Positions 1 through 11,140 are shown, numbered from the stretch's first letter. The stretch is 25,129 nucleotides of DNA from Conidiobolus incongruus B7586 (GCA_000697335.1 JNEM01008445.1:1-25129); one strand, 5' to 3'. The notes: generated by a model not told the origin, from the sequence alone. Program-made: numbers and translations.

Positions 1-2196
1 TACCATGAGCTTAAGCTTACTCTTTACTTTGCTGACTGGTACAAGTGGTGCACCTCTTCAAAAAGCACTTTTAGATACCCATCTTGGAACCGAATACTCT
101 CCTACCACCGGATATAATGCTCAATCACCAATTACCTCATTTTCTATTGGTGTCCAAGGTGTGAATCCATGTAACTTAGAGAAGATTGAGCAAACTATAT
201 ATGAGACTTTGGAAAATGTTTCCAAGGAAGGCTTCAGCAAAAACTTGGTTGAAGGAGCCCTATTAAACATTGAACTATCCTTCCGTCATCGTGGAAGTAA
301 TTTTGGTATTAGGCTTGTTCAGAGTATTATGAATAATTGGAATTATGGTTTGAATCCTTTGGATCCATTGGAAATTGATAAAGTAAGCTTAACTTAATAT
401 TCAAGATAGCTGTATATATTAAACCAAGTTTATAGCACTTAGCTAAACTTCGTAGCGAAATCTCGAAGGGTAGTTTCTTTGAAAACTTAATTAGAAAGTA
501 TCTCTTAGATAACCCCAGAAAACTTGTTTATATTGCCGAACCCTCAAGAGAATATGAACAACAGATTCAAGAGCAAGAAAGCACAATGCTTCAAGATATT
601 GTTAAAAACAAAGTCAAATCTGAAAAGGATGAAGCCAATATTCAAGCATTCAATGATGAGCTTCAAAGAAGACAAATGTCTAAAGAAGGTATTATAATAT
701 ATACATTATATTTTATTATCATCTTTATTTATTATGATATTAGATCTCAGTTGTCTTCCAACCTTAACCGTTGATGATATCCAGAAGGAACCTAAATGGT
801 ATCCTATTAACTCATCTCATAATATCAGTGCTCCTATTACTTTCAGAGACACCAACACCAACGGTATCAGCTATTTGAAAATCAGACAGACTCTTCCCAA
901 TGACATTCCTGCTCATTTAAGACCATTCTTACCACTCTTGTGCGAATGTTTGACTTTCTTAGGCTGTCATGACAAGACTATGGCTGAGTTGGATGAAGAA
1001 ATTTTACTTTCTACTGGAGGCATTTCATTCTCTCCATTCGTCACCAATTCTTTGGCTAGTTTAGATGGCTATACCCATGGAGTTACCTTTGCCTCACATG
1101 CCTTAAATGTCAAATCCAGTGAAATGTACAGGTTAATGACTAAGATCCTCTTAGAGACCAACTTCAATCAACCCGATCGTATCAAAACTTTGATTTTGAA
1201 CTCTGCTTCCACCTTAAACGGATCAGTTGCTGACTCCGGCCACAATTTTGCCAGAGGTTTTGCTAGTGGTATTTTATCAGAGTCAGCCGTAAGTGTTGAT
1301 GTATTTATTCAATATTTGATGATAACTAACTATGTTTTTAGAGAATCTCTGATATCTACTCTGGATTGTACCAAGCTCGATTTATGACTTATCTTGCTAA
1401 CAATGTTGATGCTCTCCTACCTGAGATTACCCAACATCTTCAAACCTTGCATCAATTATTAATTAATCCTAGTACCTTGAAGGCATTTGTAGTTTCTGAG
1501 CAATCTACACATAGTGAACATGAAGACCTCTTTTCCAAACTTCAGAATCAACTCGTTTCCAATACTTCATTGAAATCTCATGAACCTATTTCGTTGAAAA
1601 AGGTTGACATTAACCCCTCATCGCTTAATACTTTTGTCTATCCTTTCAGCTCCTACTACTCCTCTCGTGCTCTCACTACCGTTCCATTTGAAGATCCTAC
1701 CAGTCCTCATTACCAACTCCTCTCTACCCTCTTAACTCATCTCTATCTCCATCGCGAAATTCGTGAAAAGGGAGGTGCCTATGGTGGTGGTGCTACTGTA
1801 GATGCCACTCGAGGCACCTTGTCATTCTATAGTTACAGAGATCCTAATCCTTACCAGAATTGCGAGCAAGTATATAGACAAAGTCTCGAATGGAGTTTGA
1901 ATCACCAATTCGAAGAAAGAGAGTTGAATGAAGCCAAATTATCTGTATTCCAATCTATTGATCATCCACTTTCAGCTAGCCAAGAAGGTCTTTCCGAATG
2001 GACCACTGGCGTCACACTCGATATGGCTAAAGCCAGACGCCACACTTTCTTGAGCGCTAAGGAATCCGACTTGAAAGCTGCTGCCGAAAAACTATTGAAT
2101 TCCAGCTATCCTAAGGGAGCTAGTGTGATTATTGGTCAAGCCGATGCAGATATCGTGAATAAGGGATGGAAATTAATTCAACCTATTAACGTTTAA
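1..2196 (+). CDS. CYM1: Mitochondrial presequence protease Cym1/PreP (M16C), 5' end outside the window
   Basis: The family degrades cleaved targeting peptides and other short peptides in the mitochondrial matrix, using zinc. Exons are 1-382, 436-688, 744-1288 and 1342-2196, with introns of 53, 55 and 53 nt. About 677 codons are present; the family is usually about 1000 residues, so roughly 330 N-terminal residues, including the inverted zinc motif HxxEH, lie off the left edge. What is seen matches the rest of the human PITRM1/yeast Cym1 chain: the linker after the first half, the third-quarter segment around SCLPTLTVDDI, and the C-terminal signature EIREKGGAYGGGA (1756-1794), which carries the Arg and Tyr that contact substrate in this family. 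The ending near GWKLIQ fits the family C terminus. I see nothing broken in the visible part. The identification is firm. Confidence 0.93.
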
Positions 2197-3512
2197 ACTT
2201 AGTTTATTTTATAATATTGAAAATAATTTTTTCATAATCGTTTATTTATTTTATAATACTTCATAATTCAAATTACAATATTACTTTCAATCAAATCATT
2301 TAAATATGACTAATCTATCAATTTATATTGTTTGAAATTTTTGCCATTTTATATTCCAAATAAAATTTTGTTTAAATTAATCAATGGGGTTATCGTATTC
2401 TTCAAATAATTTAATAAGCCAATTACTAATACATCTTGACTTTATGTATACAATATTATATACTCTATCTCAGTGATTATTCTAATCAAGTTAACAGCTT
2501 GAATATTTGCAATCAATTTTAATCTTCAGAAAATTTATCATTGAAATTCAATTCAAGCAAATTTCCAATTATAGATATTTTAAAATTCATAAGTTATAAT
2601 GGATTATTGTATCCAATAATCTGTAAAATCAACATAAATGATTGTTGGTGTATCCATCTTATAAAATTTTGAATAATGGTTTCATAAGTTATTATTTGAT
2701 GTTGATATTTTTAAGTTTTAAGCAACATAAATTACAAAAAGGAAAAATGATATGATTATTTAAGTGATTTTGAATAGAAATACAAATTAGATTTCAGATC
2801 ATTCATATGTTAAACATATACATATCATACAATATCTATAACTAGAAATTTTCAAATAGAGTAATTATTTACGTATTCTAAGCTTAATTTGATTATTTAC
2901 AAAAATATATTTGTTAATATGATAATATTATAGGAGTTTTTATATTAAATAGCAACTTTTATTAAAATTCTCTCAAGCTTTTAATCCAATAAATACAAAC
3001 TCGTTTAAACCAAAGTGCCAAAAACAAGTAACTGTAGCTACACTAATAAGGTTAATCTTATCAATAACCCCAAAGAGTAATAAACTTTAATTCTGAATAA
3101 ATCATAATAGTATAATATTGATCATTTAGTTAAATTCGGTAAATGATAACATTTTTAAATTGAAACAAAATTATATAGTAAGAATTTTCCAAATTTGATA
3201 TAATCTAATATTGACTACAAATGACTGTATATTAATTGAATTAAAATTGGTAAAAAGATTGTGTCATTCATCAAATGGTTCCAAAGAGCCAATCAGATGA
3301 ATCAGAATCTTTGGTACTTCCTTCTTGTGATAGTATTCCTAAATTATTTCTCTTAATGCTTGGTTCATTTTGTCCGAATAAAGTGAAATTCTATTCAAGT
3401 TTTTGGTTTGATGCATAGTGATGTGGGTGTATAAATACATATTTAAGTCTATATTAATGATTTTTGCTTATAATTAGTATATTCAACGACATCAAATTAT
3501 AAAGTATACAAC
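2197..3512. other. Intergenic AT-rich spacer with elongase promoter
   Basis: I see no gene here. Reading frames are short and have AT-driven composition. A perfect 8-bp stem with a 4-nt loop lies at 2602-2621 but is unremarkable at this base composition. The last 270 bases are less AT-rich and carry the promoter elements of the downstream elongase gene. Confidence 0.6.
3289..3437 (+). promoter_or_regulatory. CCAAT box and TATA box upstream of the elongase gene
   Basis: CCAATCAG at 3289-3296 and TATAAATA at 3430-3437 lie about 220 and 80 bases before the ATG at 3513. The spacing and order are those of a conventional Pol II promoter. The CCAAT factor (Hap/NF-Y type) is the expected binder. This is a motif match only. 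Confidence 0.5.
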
Positions 3513-4558
3513 ATGTGTAAGTAAAAAATAGATAATAATATAACTGTGTAATGTTAATTATCATCAATATAGCAGCTGATGGTACTTACGGCTATTACAG
3601 CGCACCTACCGATTTCATTATTCATTTGGTGTCATCATGGACCCAAAAAAGCCAACATGTTTTAAATATTTTGGAAGACAAAGCCATCCAATACTTTCCA
3701 GCTCATGTTTCCACAATTAAAGTTTTCCTTGAACAGAATCAATCACCTTTAGCTAAACAACTCCCTCTCATGAATCCTTTTCATGTATTAAGCATCATCA
3801 TTGGTTACTTACTCATGGTGTTCATTGGTAAGGAGGTTACCAAGCATTTGCCTAGATTGGAAATGAAATCCTTTGCTTTACTCCATAATTTTGGATTGGT
3901 TTTGTTGTCTGGATATATGTTTTATGGTATCTTGTTCCAATCTATTCATGATAAGTACTCCCTCTTTGGCAATTCAGCTGATCATTCTTCCAACGGTTTA
4001 CCAGTAAGTCAAATTAGCAGTATATATATACTATTCATGGTACTAATAATGACATAGATGGCTAAAATTGTCTGGGTATTTTATGTGTCTAAAATCTGGG
4101 AATTCGTCGATACTTTAATTATGACCTTAAAGAAGAACTATCGCCAAGTGTCATTCCTTCACGTCTATCATCACTCTACCATCTTTGGAATTTGGTGGTA
4201 CGTCACCATCATGGCTCCCAACGGTGAAGCATACTTCTCAGCCGCCTTTAACTCGTTGATCCACGTTATTATGTACGGATACTACTTCTGCTCCGCTATT
4301 GGTATTAAGCAAGTGTCCTTTATCAAGAGATACATCACCACTTGTCAAATGTTCCAATTTGCTTGCATGTTCATTCAAGCCTCTTATGATATTTTAGATG
4401 GATTAGTATTAAGATCAAATGATCCCAGTGTCTACCCCACTCAATTATCAATCATCTTATGGTTCTATATGATTTCTATGTTAGCTTTATTTTACAACTT
4501 TTTCGTCCAAGATCAAAAGCGAGTTAAATTAGCCAAAAAAGCTGCTAAACTCAAATAG
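3513..4558 (+). CDS. ELO-family fatty acid elongase, GLELO-like (C18 polyunsaturated type)
   Basis: This is a 3-ketoacyl-CoA synthase of the ER elongation cycle, condensing malonyl-CoA with an acyl-CoA. Exons are 3513-3516, 3573-4003 and 4058-4558. The first exon is only ATG plus one base, and joining it across a 56-nt intron gives MSADGTYGYY. The protein has 311 residues, normal for the family. Seen: KIWEFVDT (about 157-164), the histidine box HVYHH (180-184), the NSLIHVIMYGYY segment, several hydrophobic membrane spans, and a Lys-rich tail (AKKAAKLK) that is not a perfect KKXX signal. Long blocks such as SPLAxxLPLMNPFHVL and APNGEAYFSAA match, from memory, the Mortierella alpina GLELO enzyme that elongates gamma-linolenic acid. 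HVYHH rather than QVxHH also fits the polyunsaturated/monounsaturated class. Substrate is inferred from similarity. A branch-like ACTAAT precedes the second acceptor. Confidence 0.92.
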
Positions 4559-4654
4559 ATCATAGAAGTTTAGCTCAATTTCATATTAATATTCATTTTA
4601 ATAGTAAAAAAACAATATAATTCATTTAATTATTTTATTTTATGAGTGCAAATT

Positions 4655-5378
4655 TTATTCTTCCATATCTTGATTATCATCATTAGGTAGTCTCTCTTGA
4701 ATTAAATTCCAATTATTTAAAAGTTGATTGTTAGTCAACTGGCCAATTAATAAATAATTCTTCTCATATAACTAAAATAATAATATAAATATAGTATATC
4801 AATGAATAAATATTAAGAAGCTTAACCTTATTATAAATAGGTTGAATATTATCTTCCACACTCTGATTTAATTCAATTAATTTAAACCCTAATCCGCTAG
4901 ACACATCCATTTCAATAAGTTTATCATCAACATCAAGGGTTAAAGTTAATAATGGATCATCTTTTGATAATTGGTTTGAGGATTTAGGATTGGGTTTTTC
5001 AACTAATTTTCTATTGAATTTAATAGATTTTATAGTATTGATTGGTTGATAAAAATGCAAAGTAAATAACCTAAAAAATACACTTATTAATCATCTAGTT
5101 TACAGTATAGTCTGTTGTAATCAATTACCCATTTGGCGATTTTAATAACCATAATTCCAATTTAATATTATAATCTTCAAATTCAAGTACTAAAATAAAC
5201 TAGCATATCAATAAAGGCATATTATGAAATGTAATTATAATTAAATACATTTTGAATATATATCCACTCTCCTGTTTAAATATAAATTAGGGTTGGATTG
5301 ATAATCTTGAATTAATTTTGAATAATCTTCCACCTTGTAATTATATTTAGGATCTATATCAAATTGATCAAATTTCAT
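4655..5378 (-). CDS. Unrecognised four-exon protein (about 183 aa)
   Basis: I do not recognise the family. On the minus strand exons are 5378-5249, 5189-5129, 5070-4827 and 4771-4655, with introns of 59, 58 and 55 nt. All have GT...AG ends and join in frame, which is the main evidence that the gene is real. The product starts MKFDQFDIDPKYNYKVED and ends NDDNQDMEE. It is acidic and hydrophilic, with no signal peptide or membrane span. A stretch of alternating hydrophobics (LWLLKSPNGLFTLHFYQPI, then LTLTLDVDDKLIEMDV) suggests a small beta-rich fold followed by a helical C-terminal third. It could be a fast-evolving subunit of a nuclear complex, but nothing in it decides this. It is convergent with the elongase gene, with 96 bases between the stop codons. 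A TTATGGGAT element lies about 91-99 bases upstream. Confidence 0.7.
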
Positions 5379-6073
5379 ATTTTGGACTTTATTATAATTA
5401 ATTTATGAGTTTATTATGAAATTTTAAAGTTGGGATTGAATTTATAGGATGAATTTATATAATTCTAATTATGGGATAAATTTTGATATGGTATATTTTT
5501 ACAAGACCCTTAAATTTTCGAAAACAAATAATAACTATTAATATAATAAAACACTAAAATTATAGTAAAAAACCATTAAAATGAATGAATAAGTTATTAT
5601 TTAATTAATGCAAGTTGATAATCTTTTGAGCCAATTGTAATTTAAAACATCTTTATGGTTAAAATATTTTACATGGTGAATAAATAATACTAGGGGTAAA
5701 AGGAAAAAAAGATACTATTAGTTAAATTGAATGTATAGGATAAACATATAGGTATTGATTATTAAATATGTTTTATTAAATAATGGTAAGCTATTCATAG
5801 GGAACTGGATGGATTAATATATATATTCATATAGACGAGAATAGCGAATTATATTTATTTCAATCAATGAAATAGTAGTAATTAGTTAATGGGATGAATA
5901 TAACAAATACAAATGTTTGAACTAAATAAAAATGGGATTGATTGCTCTGACAATTAGCATCAACTTCATCTATTAGCACTACACCAAACCAAAGTTTGCC
6001 CTCCTATCATTTTCCTCATTTATCCCACCCACTCAAATATTGCTGTTAATGTTGAATAAAAATACAAAATGCT
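5379..6073. other. Intergenic AT-rich spacer
   Basis: This holds the presumed promoter of the unrecognised minus-strand gene on the left and the 3' flank of the next minus-strand gene on the right. I see no coding potential. The element TTATGGGAT is at 5469-5477, with looser copies of ATGGGAT at 5889-5895 and 5932-5938. Confidence 0.5.
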
Positions 6074-6883
6074 CTAAATTGATAGGGAGATGTTGTGCAC
6101 TGAGTTGGGATGAATTATCATCTCTTTCAGCTTGAATCGCCTCAGTTCCAAATAGATTTTTTCCAGGTCTTTGCCCGTAAGTGGGGGATGCTCAGGTTCT
6201 GCTCGATCGTAGTCCCCGGGATGGTAAGTTTCAAACACGAGCACTGTACTGTCGAATCGACATGATTTTGTAGAGTGATTGGATGAAGTGTACATTTTGT
6301 CTTGTATTGGGCCTCCTGACTTGGATTTACAGTCTAAGTAGCTGGATTTACTGTGCTTTAAATCGGATTTTTTGGGCAGTCTTAAATTGGGATGTGATGG
6401 TGAAGTTTGAATGTTTTTGTTAGGATGGATGTTAATGGAATTGCTGCGCGTTGGTTTTAAAATAGATTTGATGTTTGGGTTAGAGATCGAAGCACTTCTC
6501 CTTAGCACATTCTGAGGCGATGGGGGTGACAAGGTGGTGGCTTCTAGCATTGAACTCAGAGACCAGTCTTCGGAAGATGTATCTGAATCCTCTTCATCGT
6601 CTTCGTCATCCTCCAAGTCTTCCAGTTGACTCTCATCCAAAAAGGAAGGTGAAATAAACACAGACTCTTCTAAACCAACGACTGTAGGAGGATTCCAAAC
6701 AATGATATATTTAAGGTTGGCATCAGCCATGGGGTCTTTGTAGGTGAAGAGACGACTGTGAAAAGACTTTTTGGTTGCATCTTCATCAGCTTCTCCGTTG
6801 AATAAGCTTCGAAGAGCATTCCATAGCTTAGTGGATCGCCTGCTCTTTGCTTTGATATTAGTACTGTTTGTTGAAGTTAACAT
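6074..6883 (-). CDS. Fungal protein with Afr1/Bni4-like C-terminal block, possible PP1 adaptor
   Basis: This is an intronless frame of 269 residues. The order is: basic N terminus with KSRRSTKLWNALRSLF; a conserved-looking segment LKYIIVWNPPTVV (about 58-70); a strongly acidic run of Asp/Glu (about 85-105); a Ser/Asn/Lys-rich, probably disordered middle; and a well-ordered C terminus containing CRFDSTVLVFETYHPGDYDR, then LTGKDLEKIYLELRRFKLKEM and IHPNS. From memory, that last region has the layout of a fungal family that includes S. cerevisiae Afr1 and Bni4, which bind type-1 phosphatase Glc7 and septins. The phosphatase-docking RVxF motif is only loosely matched (KSCRF). The family assignment is an inference; the gene itself is convincing because of its length and composition in such AT-rich DNA. 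Two CCCCT boxes lie upstream. Confidence 0.75.
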   Translation of the reverse strand: MLTSTNSTNIKAKSRRSTKLWNALRSLFNGEADEDATKKSFHSRLFTYKDPMADANLKYIIVWNPPTVVGLEESVFISPSFLDESQLEDLEDDEDDEEDSDTSSEDWSLSSMLEATTLSPPSPQNVLRRSASISNPNIKSILKPTRSNSINIHPNKNIQTSPSHPNLRLPKKSDLKHSKSSYLDCKSKSGGPIQDKMYTSSNHSTKSCRFDSTVLVFETYHPGDYDRAEPEHPPLTGKDLEKIYLELRRFKLKEMIIHPNSVHNISLSI

Positions 6884-9800
6884 GGATTAGACTAGAGTAG
6901 CAGATTTAATACACATACACAATAAATTCCGAAATCGAAGATACATGAATTGTATTTATATGGTTGGTTGGAATAATTAAATTTTCAATTCCCTATCCAA
7001 ATGTAATGAAGCTAGTAATTGAATTCCCCCCTTCCCCTTTTTGAAGCTTAGCCCAATAAAGCAATGTCATTCTTGACTAAAAATTTGATTAATTACCTTA
7101 AAATTTCCTAACTATCAATAATGAAATAATTAACATATTTCAAGTTATCCTCATATTGATATATTTATATTTAACAATAAAAAGATAGCATAATACATTT
7201 CATTTATAAATGAGTTATTATGATATCATCATCTTTTTCATTAATTAAATGAAACACTTTGCAAATATTGTTGTTCATTATAAAGTTTGTGTAGTAGGGT
7301 TACATAAATTGGATGGGATAAATTGAATCGAGGATAATCTTTACCAATTTCAACTAAGACTTAATCACTTCTTTAGTCACCCTTGTTCTCAAAAATGCAT
7401 AGGTTATTCATCGAAATAATCGTTAAATTTTATTATTTTTACCATATATTTAATCTTCAATAGTCACACTATTGGTAATCATCAGCAATAATCCGATAAT
7501 TCTGAATTGAGTAAGTGGTAAGGGATATTCTCATTTGGTAGCATTCATTGGTTGAGCTAAATGATCCAAATGATTCATTACAAACCGTTTTTACTAATAA
7601 ATATTCTTTATAGTTAAACACACACTTTAATTCGCATATTGATGCACTATAATTATCTCTCAATAGTATTTGTTAATAATTTTTAATCAAAGAATAAAAT
7701 TTGAAGTCAAAAAACTTTAATCAAACAGAATAATAACTCAATGAATGCCAAATAAATCATTTTAATTGGTTAAGTGAAATAGCTACGAAAATCGTAAATA
7801 TTACGATGAACTTGGCATTAGTTACAAATTGAAAATTGAACATCCTTTTATTTTTTATTAAGTTGGCATAATTTTTATTCATATTTTATCAAATAATGAG
7901 CGTCTCTCAACCTTGGTCTATAGTCCAGTATGTGCCTTTTTTGTAGGGCGGAGTTAGGATGAACCCGATTTAGAAAATATAAATTTGATACTTGGAAAAA
8001 ATTGATTACATTTGTTTATTTCCTATTATACAACTGAATATTTGAATATGAATTATTTATTATAAATTGCAAAATTAACTGGGTGGATCTCTTAACGAAT
8101 AGTCTAGTCCATATTCATATAAAATATCCATCACGAAAATATCTTGCGTACATAATTCAGCTCTTGGAAACAAAATGAAGTTTGAAATAATAATATTTGG
8201 AATTGCTTTTAACAATAGTTTTAATTTCAACTATATAAAGTCCAAGCTATACACTCAATTATCAGGGTTAATTTCAAAAATATTTATTAAACATCTCCAA
8301 AGGAAATATGAATCAATATTGGATTAGAATAAAAATGACTGGAAATATATATCAGAATTTGGCAGAAATATTTGCCATTATCAAATGTTTTTGAATTCTA
8401 TTAATATAATAGCGAATATAAAATTGCTGAAGCTGCTATTTTCTCTAAAACGGTAATGAATTTAATAAATAGTATGTTATTTGGAATATTATAACAATTA
8501 TATTTAGTCAACAAATAATTACATTATCCCGAACCTTAAATTAATCATCACATTATTATGATATTCAATAATTTGATTATTAAATGAAGAATATGAAATA
8601 CATTAGTAAATTTTTAATCAATTAAAACGCTTCAACCTTAGTGATGAAAGCAAATTCAAGTTTAAATTTGACTGAGAATTTGTATTAAATACTATAAAAA
8701 ATAAATACCATTTTATTATTAAATTTGGAACTTTAGTCAAAAAAATTCATTACCTTTACTTATGATGAATATAGTGTTATAAAACTATAAATATTCCTAT
8801 TTGAAATATAAGTTAATTCATCAATTTTCTATCAAATTTTGAAATTACATGGATTTGCTTGATTAATTATTTTGCAGGTTTATAAAAGATAATCCAATCA
8901 AATTTTAAATTGAATTGAATTATTATTCATATTCCAGTCAAAAATTAAGTATTTATAGATTCACTCATACTATCAGTTTTTGAATTTGAATGGGTCAAAT
9001 TTCGCCTATTTTATTAAATTTTCATACAACGTTTTAATTTAAAAGGTTTCAACTCAATTCTTGTTATTGATAATCATCAATTATTTATTACAAAATTCAA
9101 GATGTTAATATGAAGATATAAACTTCATTTGTAATACTTAAATTATTATTTGGATATAATATCAAATGTTTACTGATCAAAAATTCTAAGATATTCCAGT
9201 CAAACTGCCAAATAACTTTATTAATTAGTGAGCTCATTATCATATGCAAATTTTTCAAATATTTAATAGATTTTTGAAAGACAAATAATGTGTCAAAATA
9301 AATAAAATTTTCAGACCCAAAATTATTTATTAACATTATTTCTATATCGTTAAGTATAATGTTGAATAATGATAATAATTGTTATAAATTTATAACTATA
9401 AAAGAATTTTATAGACTATAAATATTTTATACTATTTTTGTATTATATACAAGTTTAAGGATTAAAAGCTTTAGGGATAAATGTTACACATATTTTTGTT
9501 GATTAATATAAAACTAGCAATTATTGGAATGAATATAGATAGAAATATCGATAACTAAGTTTAAGTAATATATAAATAAAAATAAAAATAAAAATATCTT
9601 GAATATTTTTGGGTTTAATAGATATTAAGAAATGATGAACATAAGATTGTATTGAAAGTATGTCAGAATTATGTATCAATATTCCAAATCGATTTTTTGC
9701 AATGCATAAATTGTAAAATATGTTCATTATAATCTCTACTAAACTAAAACCAGTTGAGCTGATTGAAAATATTTAAATTTACAAGTAATATAAAATTAAA

Positions 9801-9917
9801 AGCTAAAATAATGTAATGGCTATCTTAATCGTTGTTGAATCTTAATAAATTGGCGTTTAATTTATTTATTTATAACTTGGTTTGTTTTAATATTCTAAAT
9901 AATATTTTTTAAATAAA
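6884..9917. other. 3-kb AT-rich region without a convincing gene
   Basis: Apart from the promoter of the 6883 gene at the left end, I find no exon set that joins, no RNA gene and no repeat family. Minus-strand open stretches at 7469-7663, 9097-9336 and 9521-9727 lack a good start or have AT-driven composition. A compact patch of higher GC lies at about 7899-7975. Confidence 0.5.
7026..7038 (-). promoter_or_regulatory. Paired CCCCT/AGGGG stress-response-like elements
   Basis: The plus strand reads a run of six C, TT, four C, then T, giving CCCCT at 7028-7032 and 7034-7038. On the coding strand of the gene starting at 6883 this is a double AGGGG, the core of the yeast STRE bound by Msn2/Msn4-type zinc fingers, about 145-155 bases before the ATG. 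It is one of very few C-runs in the spacer. Confidence 0.35.
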
Positions 9918-10388
9918 TTAAGGCTTAGCTGGTGTTTCATTTTTACCAAACATTTTACTAATTAAAGCTTTCCATGGACTCATATAAGTATAGGGAGAGA
10001 GAGAAGATAATAATTTCTTATAATACTGAGGATTACTAGCAGGATTTAACATCTCATTGGAGAGGGGATACTAAATTATTAATATATTAAAAACAAATTA
10101 ATTAAAATTGATACTACGTAAACTTACTTGGTCGTGATATTTATTATCTAACAAATTTTGTAAGGCTTCTAATTGTTCATCTCCCTTTGCCAGAAGTCTT
10201 TGAACTTGTTCACTTTGAGGGTCTAATTCAGAATTTTCATTAAAAGCAGTAACTATTTGTTTATGTAAATGTGTTCTAAAATCTCTCTTGGGTCTCAATA
10301 CGTCTTTTGGCCAATCATAACTTAATCTTAAAAATTCTCTGTACATATTGAGTACTCTTTGACGATGTTGGACTACATTAAAACTCAT
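9918..10388 (-). CDS. LYR-motif (Complex1_LYR) mitochondrial protein
   Basis: LYR proteins are small, three-helix, mostly mitochondrial matrix factors that pair with acyl-carrier protein and serve complex assembly or Fe-S delivery. Exons are 10388-10128 and 10070-9918 with a 57-nt GT...AG intron, giving 137 residues. Near the N terminus VLNMYREFLRLSYDWP is the LYR-type helix (MYR in place of LYR), with the downstream Arg/Phe region FRTHLHKQIVTAF. A C-terminal NPxSNPQYY-like element (NPASNPQYYKKLL) follows in exon 2. I cannot place it in a named subfamily; LYRM1-like or a fungal-specific LYR group are possible. I chose the ATG at 10388 because of its AAA context and because the in-frame extension to 10469 has the composition of a spacer. 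It is divergent from uL23m. Confidence 0.82.
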
Positions 10389-10720
10389 TTTACAAACTAT
10401 AAATAAATAAGATTTATTTAAATAATAAATTAATTGGGTATTTGAATTTATCAATGATTTCACCACCATTATGAAACTTATGAATTTATTTTAAAAAAAT
10501 TAAAAATATGGGATTGTATCATATACTCCCAGATATCCCATAAAATAGAATAAATTTAATGATTGAATATAAATATTTTGAAATTTAATCAAAAATTAAA
10601 ACGAAAATTATCATAAAAAAATATATAATAATTATAGAATTTTCCAATTAATACAAAATATTAGAAATAATATATTCGGATATAAATATTTATTTGTAAT
10701 ATTTTAGTAAATTATTCAAA
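10389..10720. promoter_or_regulatory. Bidirectional promoter between two mitochondrial-protein genes
   Basis: The 332 bases separate the start codons of the minus-strand LYR gene and the plus-strand uL23m gene, so both promoters must lie here. The clearest element is an inverted pair TATGGGAT (10507-10514) and ATCCCATA (10535-10542) separated by 20 bases; each gene therefore has one copy in the same ATCCCATA orientation. Confidence 0.5.
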
Positions 10721-11140
10721 ATGGTTTATGGCAAGAAATTAGTCTATTTTCCTAATATCATCTTTACAATGATCCGTACCAAATTACCTCCTAATCAAGT
10801 CGCTTTCAGAGTTCCTATTCATCTTTCCAAGTTGGATATTCAAGATTATTTAACCAATATTTATAAAGTCAAGCCTGTTGACGTTCGTACTATGTTATAT
10901 CAGGGTAAAATTAGAAGAGATCCAGGAACCAATCAACGTTCTAGAGATCCCAGTTATAAGAAAGCTATTGTCACTTTAGACCACGAATTTAAATATCCCG
11001 ATCCCCCTAATTTGGAGGACTTTAATGTCTCACTTGAAGAATCTCAGAAATCCTTAATGAAGAGAAAATTAAGAGGATGGAGGATTAGACCAGACAAGTC
11101 AGAAGTTAAGTCTCAAACTACCGAAACTAAACAAGATTAA
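10721..11140 (+). CDS. Mitochondrial large-subunit ribosomal protein uL23m
   Basis: A single exon of 139 residues encodes the mitochondrial homologue of bacterial L23, which sits at the peptide exit tunnel of the mitoribosome. The motif KLVYFPNIIFTMIR followed by LPPNQVAFRVPIHLSKLDI and DYLTNIYKVKPVDVRT is diagnostic of the MRP20/MRPL23 family. IRRDPGTNQRSRDPSYKKAIVTL is the expected loop and strand. A charged, Lys-rich tail (RKLRGWRIRPDKSE) ends the protein. The start context TTCAAAATGG is good. No separate presequence is evident. It shares its upstream region with the LYR gene, consistent with joint expression of mitochondrial components. Confidence 0.92.
   Translation: MVYGKKLVYFPNIIFTMIRTKLPPNQVAFRVPIHLSKLDIQDYLTNIYKVKPVDVRTMLYQGKIRRDPGTNQRSRDPSYKKAIVTLDHEFKYPDPPNLEDFNVSLEESQKSLMKRKLRGWRIRPDKSEVKSQTTETKQD

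Noticed and set aside
2602-2621. 8-bp hairpin as a terminator or RNA element
   Set aside because: Stems of this length made of A/T with one G-C or two are expected by chance in this composition, and no transcript end is indicated.
7469-7663. Minus-strand open stretch of 64 codons
   Set aside because: It lacks an ATG start and an acceptor site, is preceded at once by an in-frame stop, and has no recognisable domain.
9097-9727. Minus-strand open stretches at 9097-9336 and 9521-9727
   Set aside because: Ile/Tyr/Phe/Asn-rich translations are what AT-rich non-coding DNA gives by chance; no homology and no splice sites that join them.
10389-10469. 27-residue N-terminal extension of the LYR protein from an upstream in-frame ATG
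   Set aside because: Its codons have spacer-like AT composition and it would place a hydrophobic, poorly basic stretch before the LYR helix; the ATG at 10388 has the better context.
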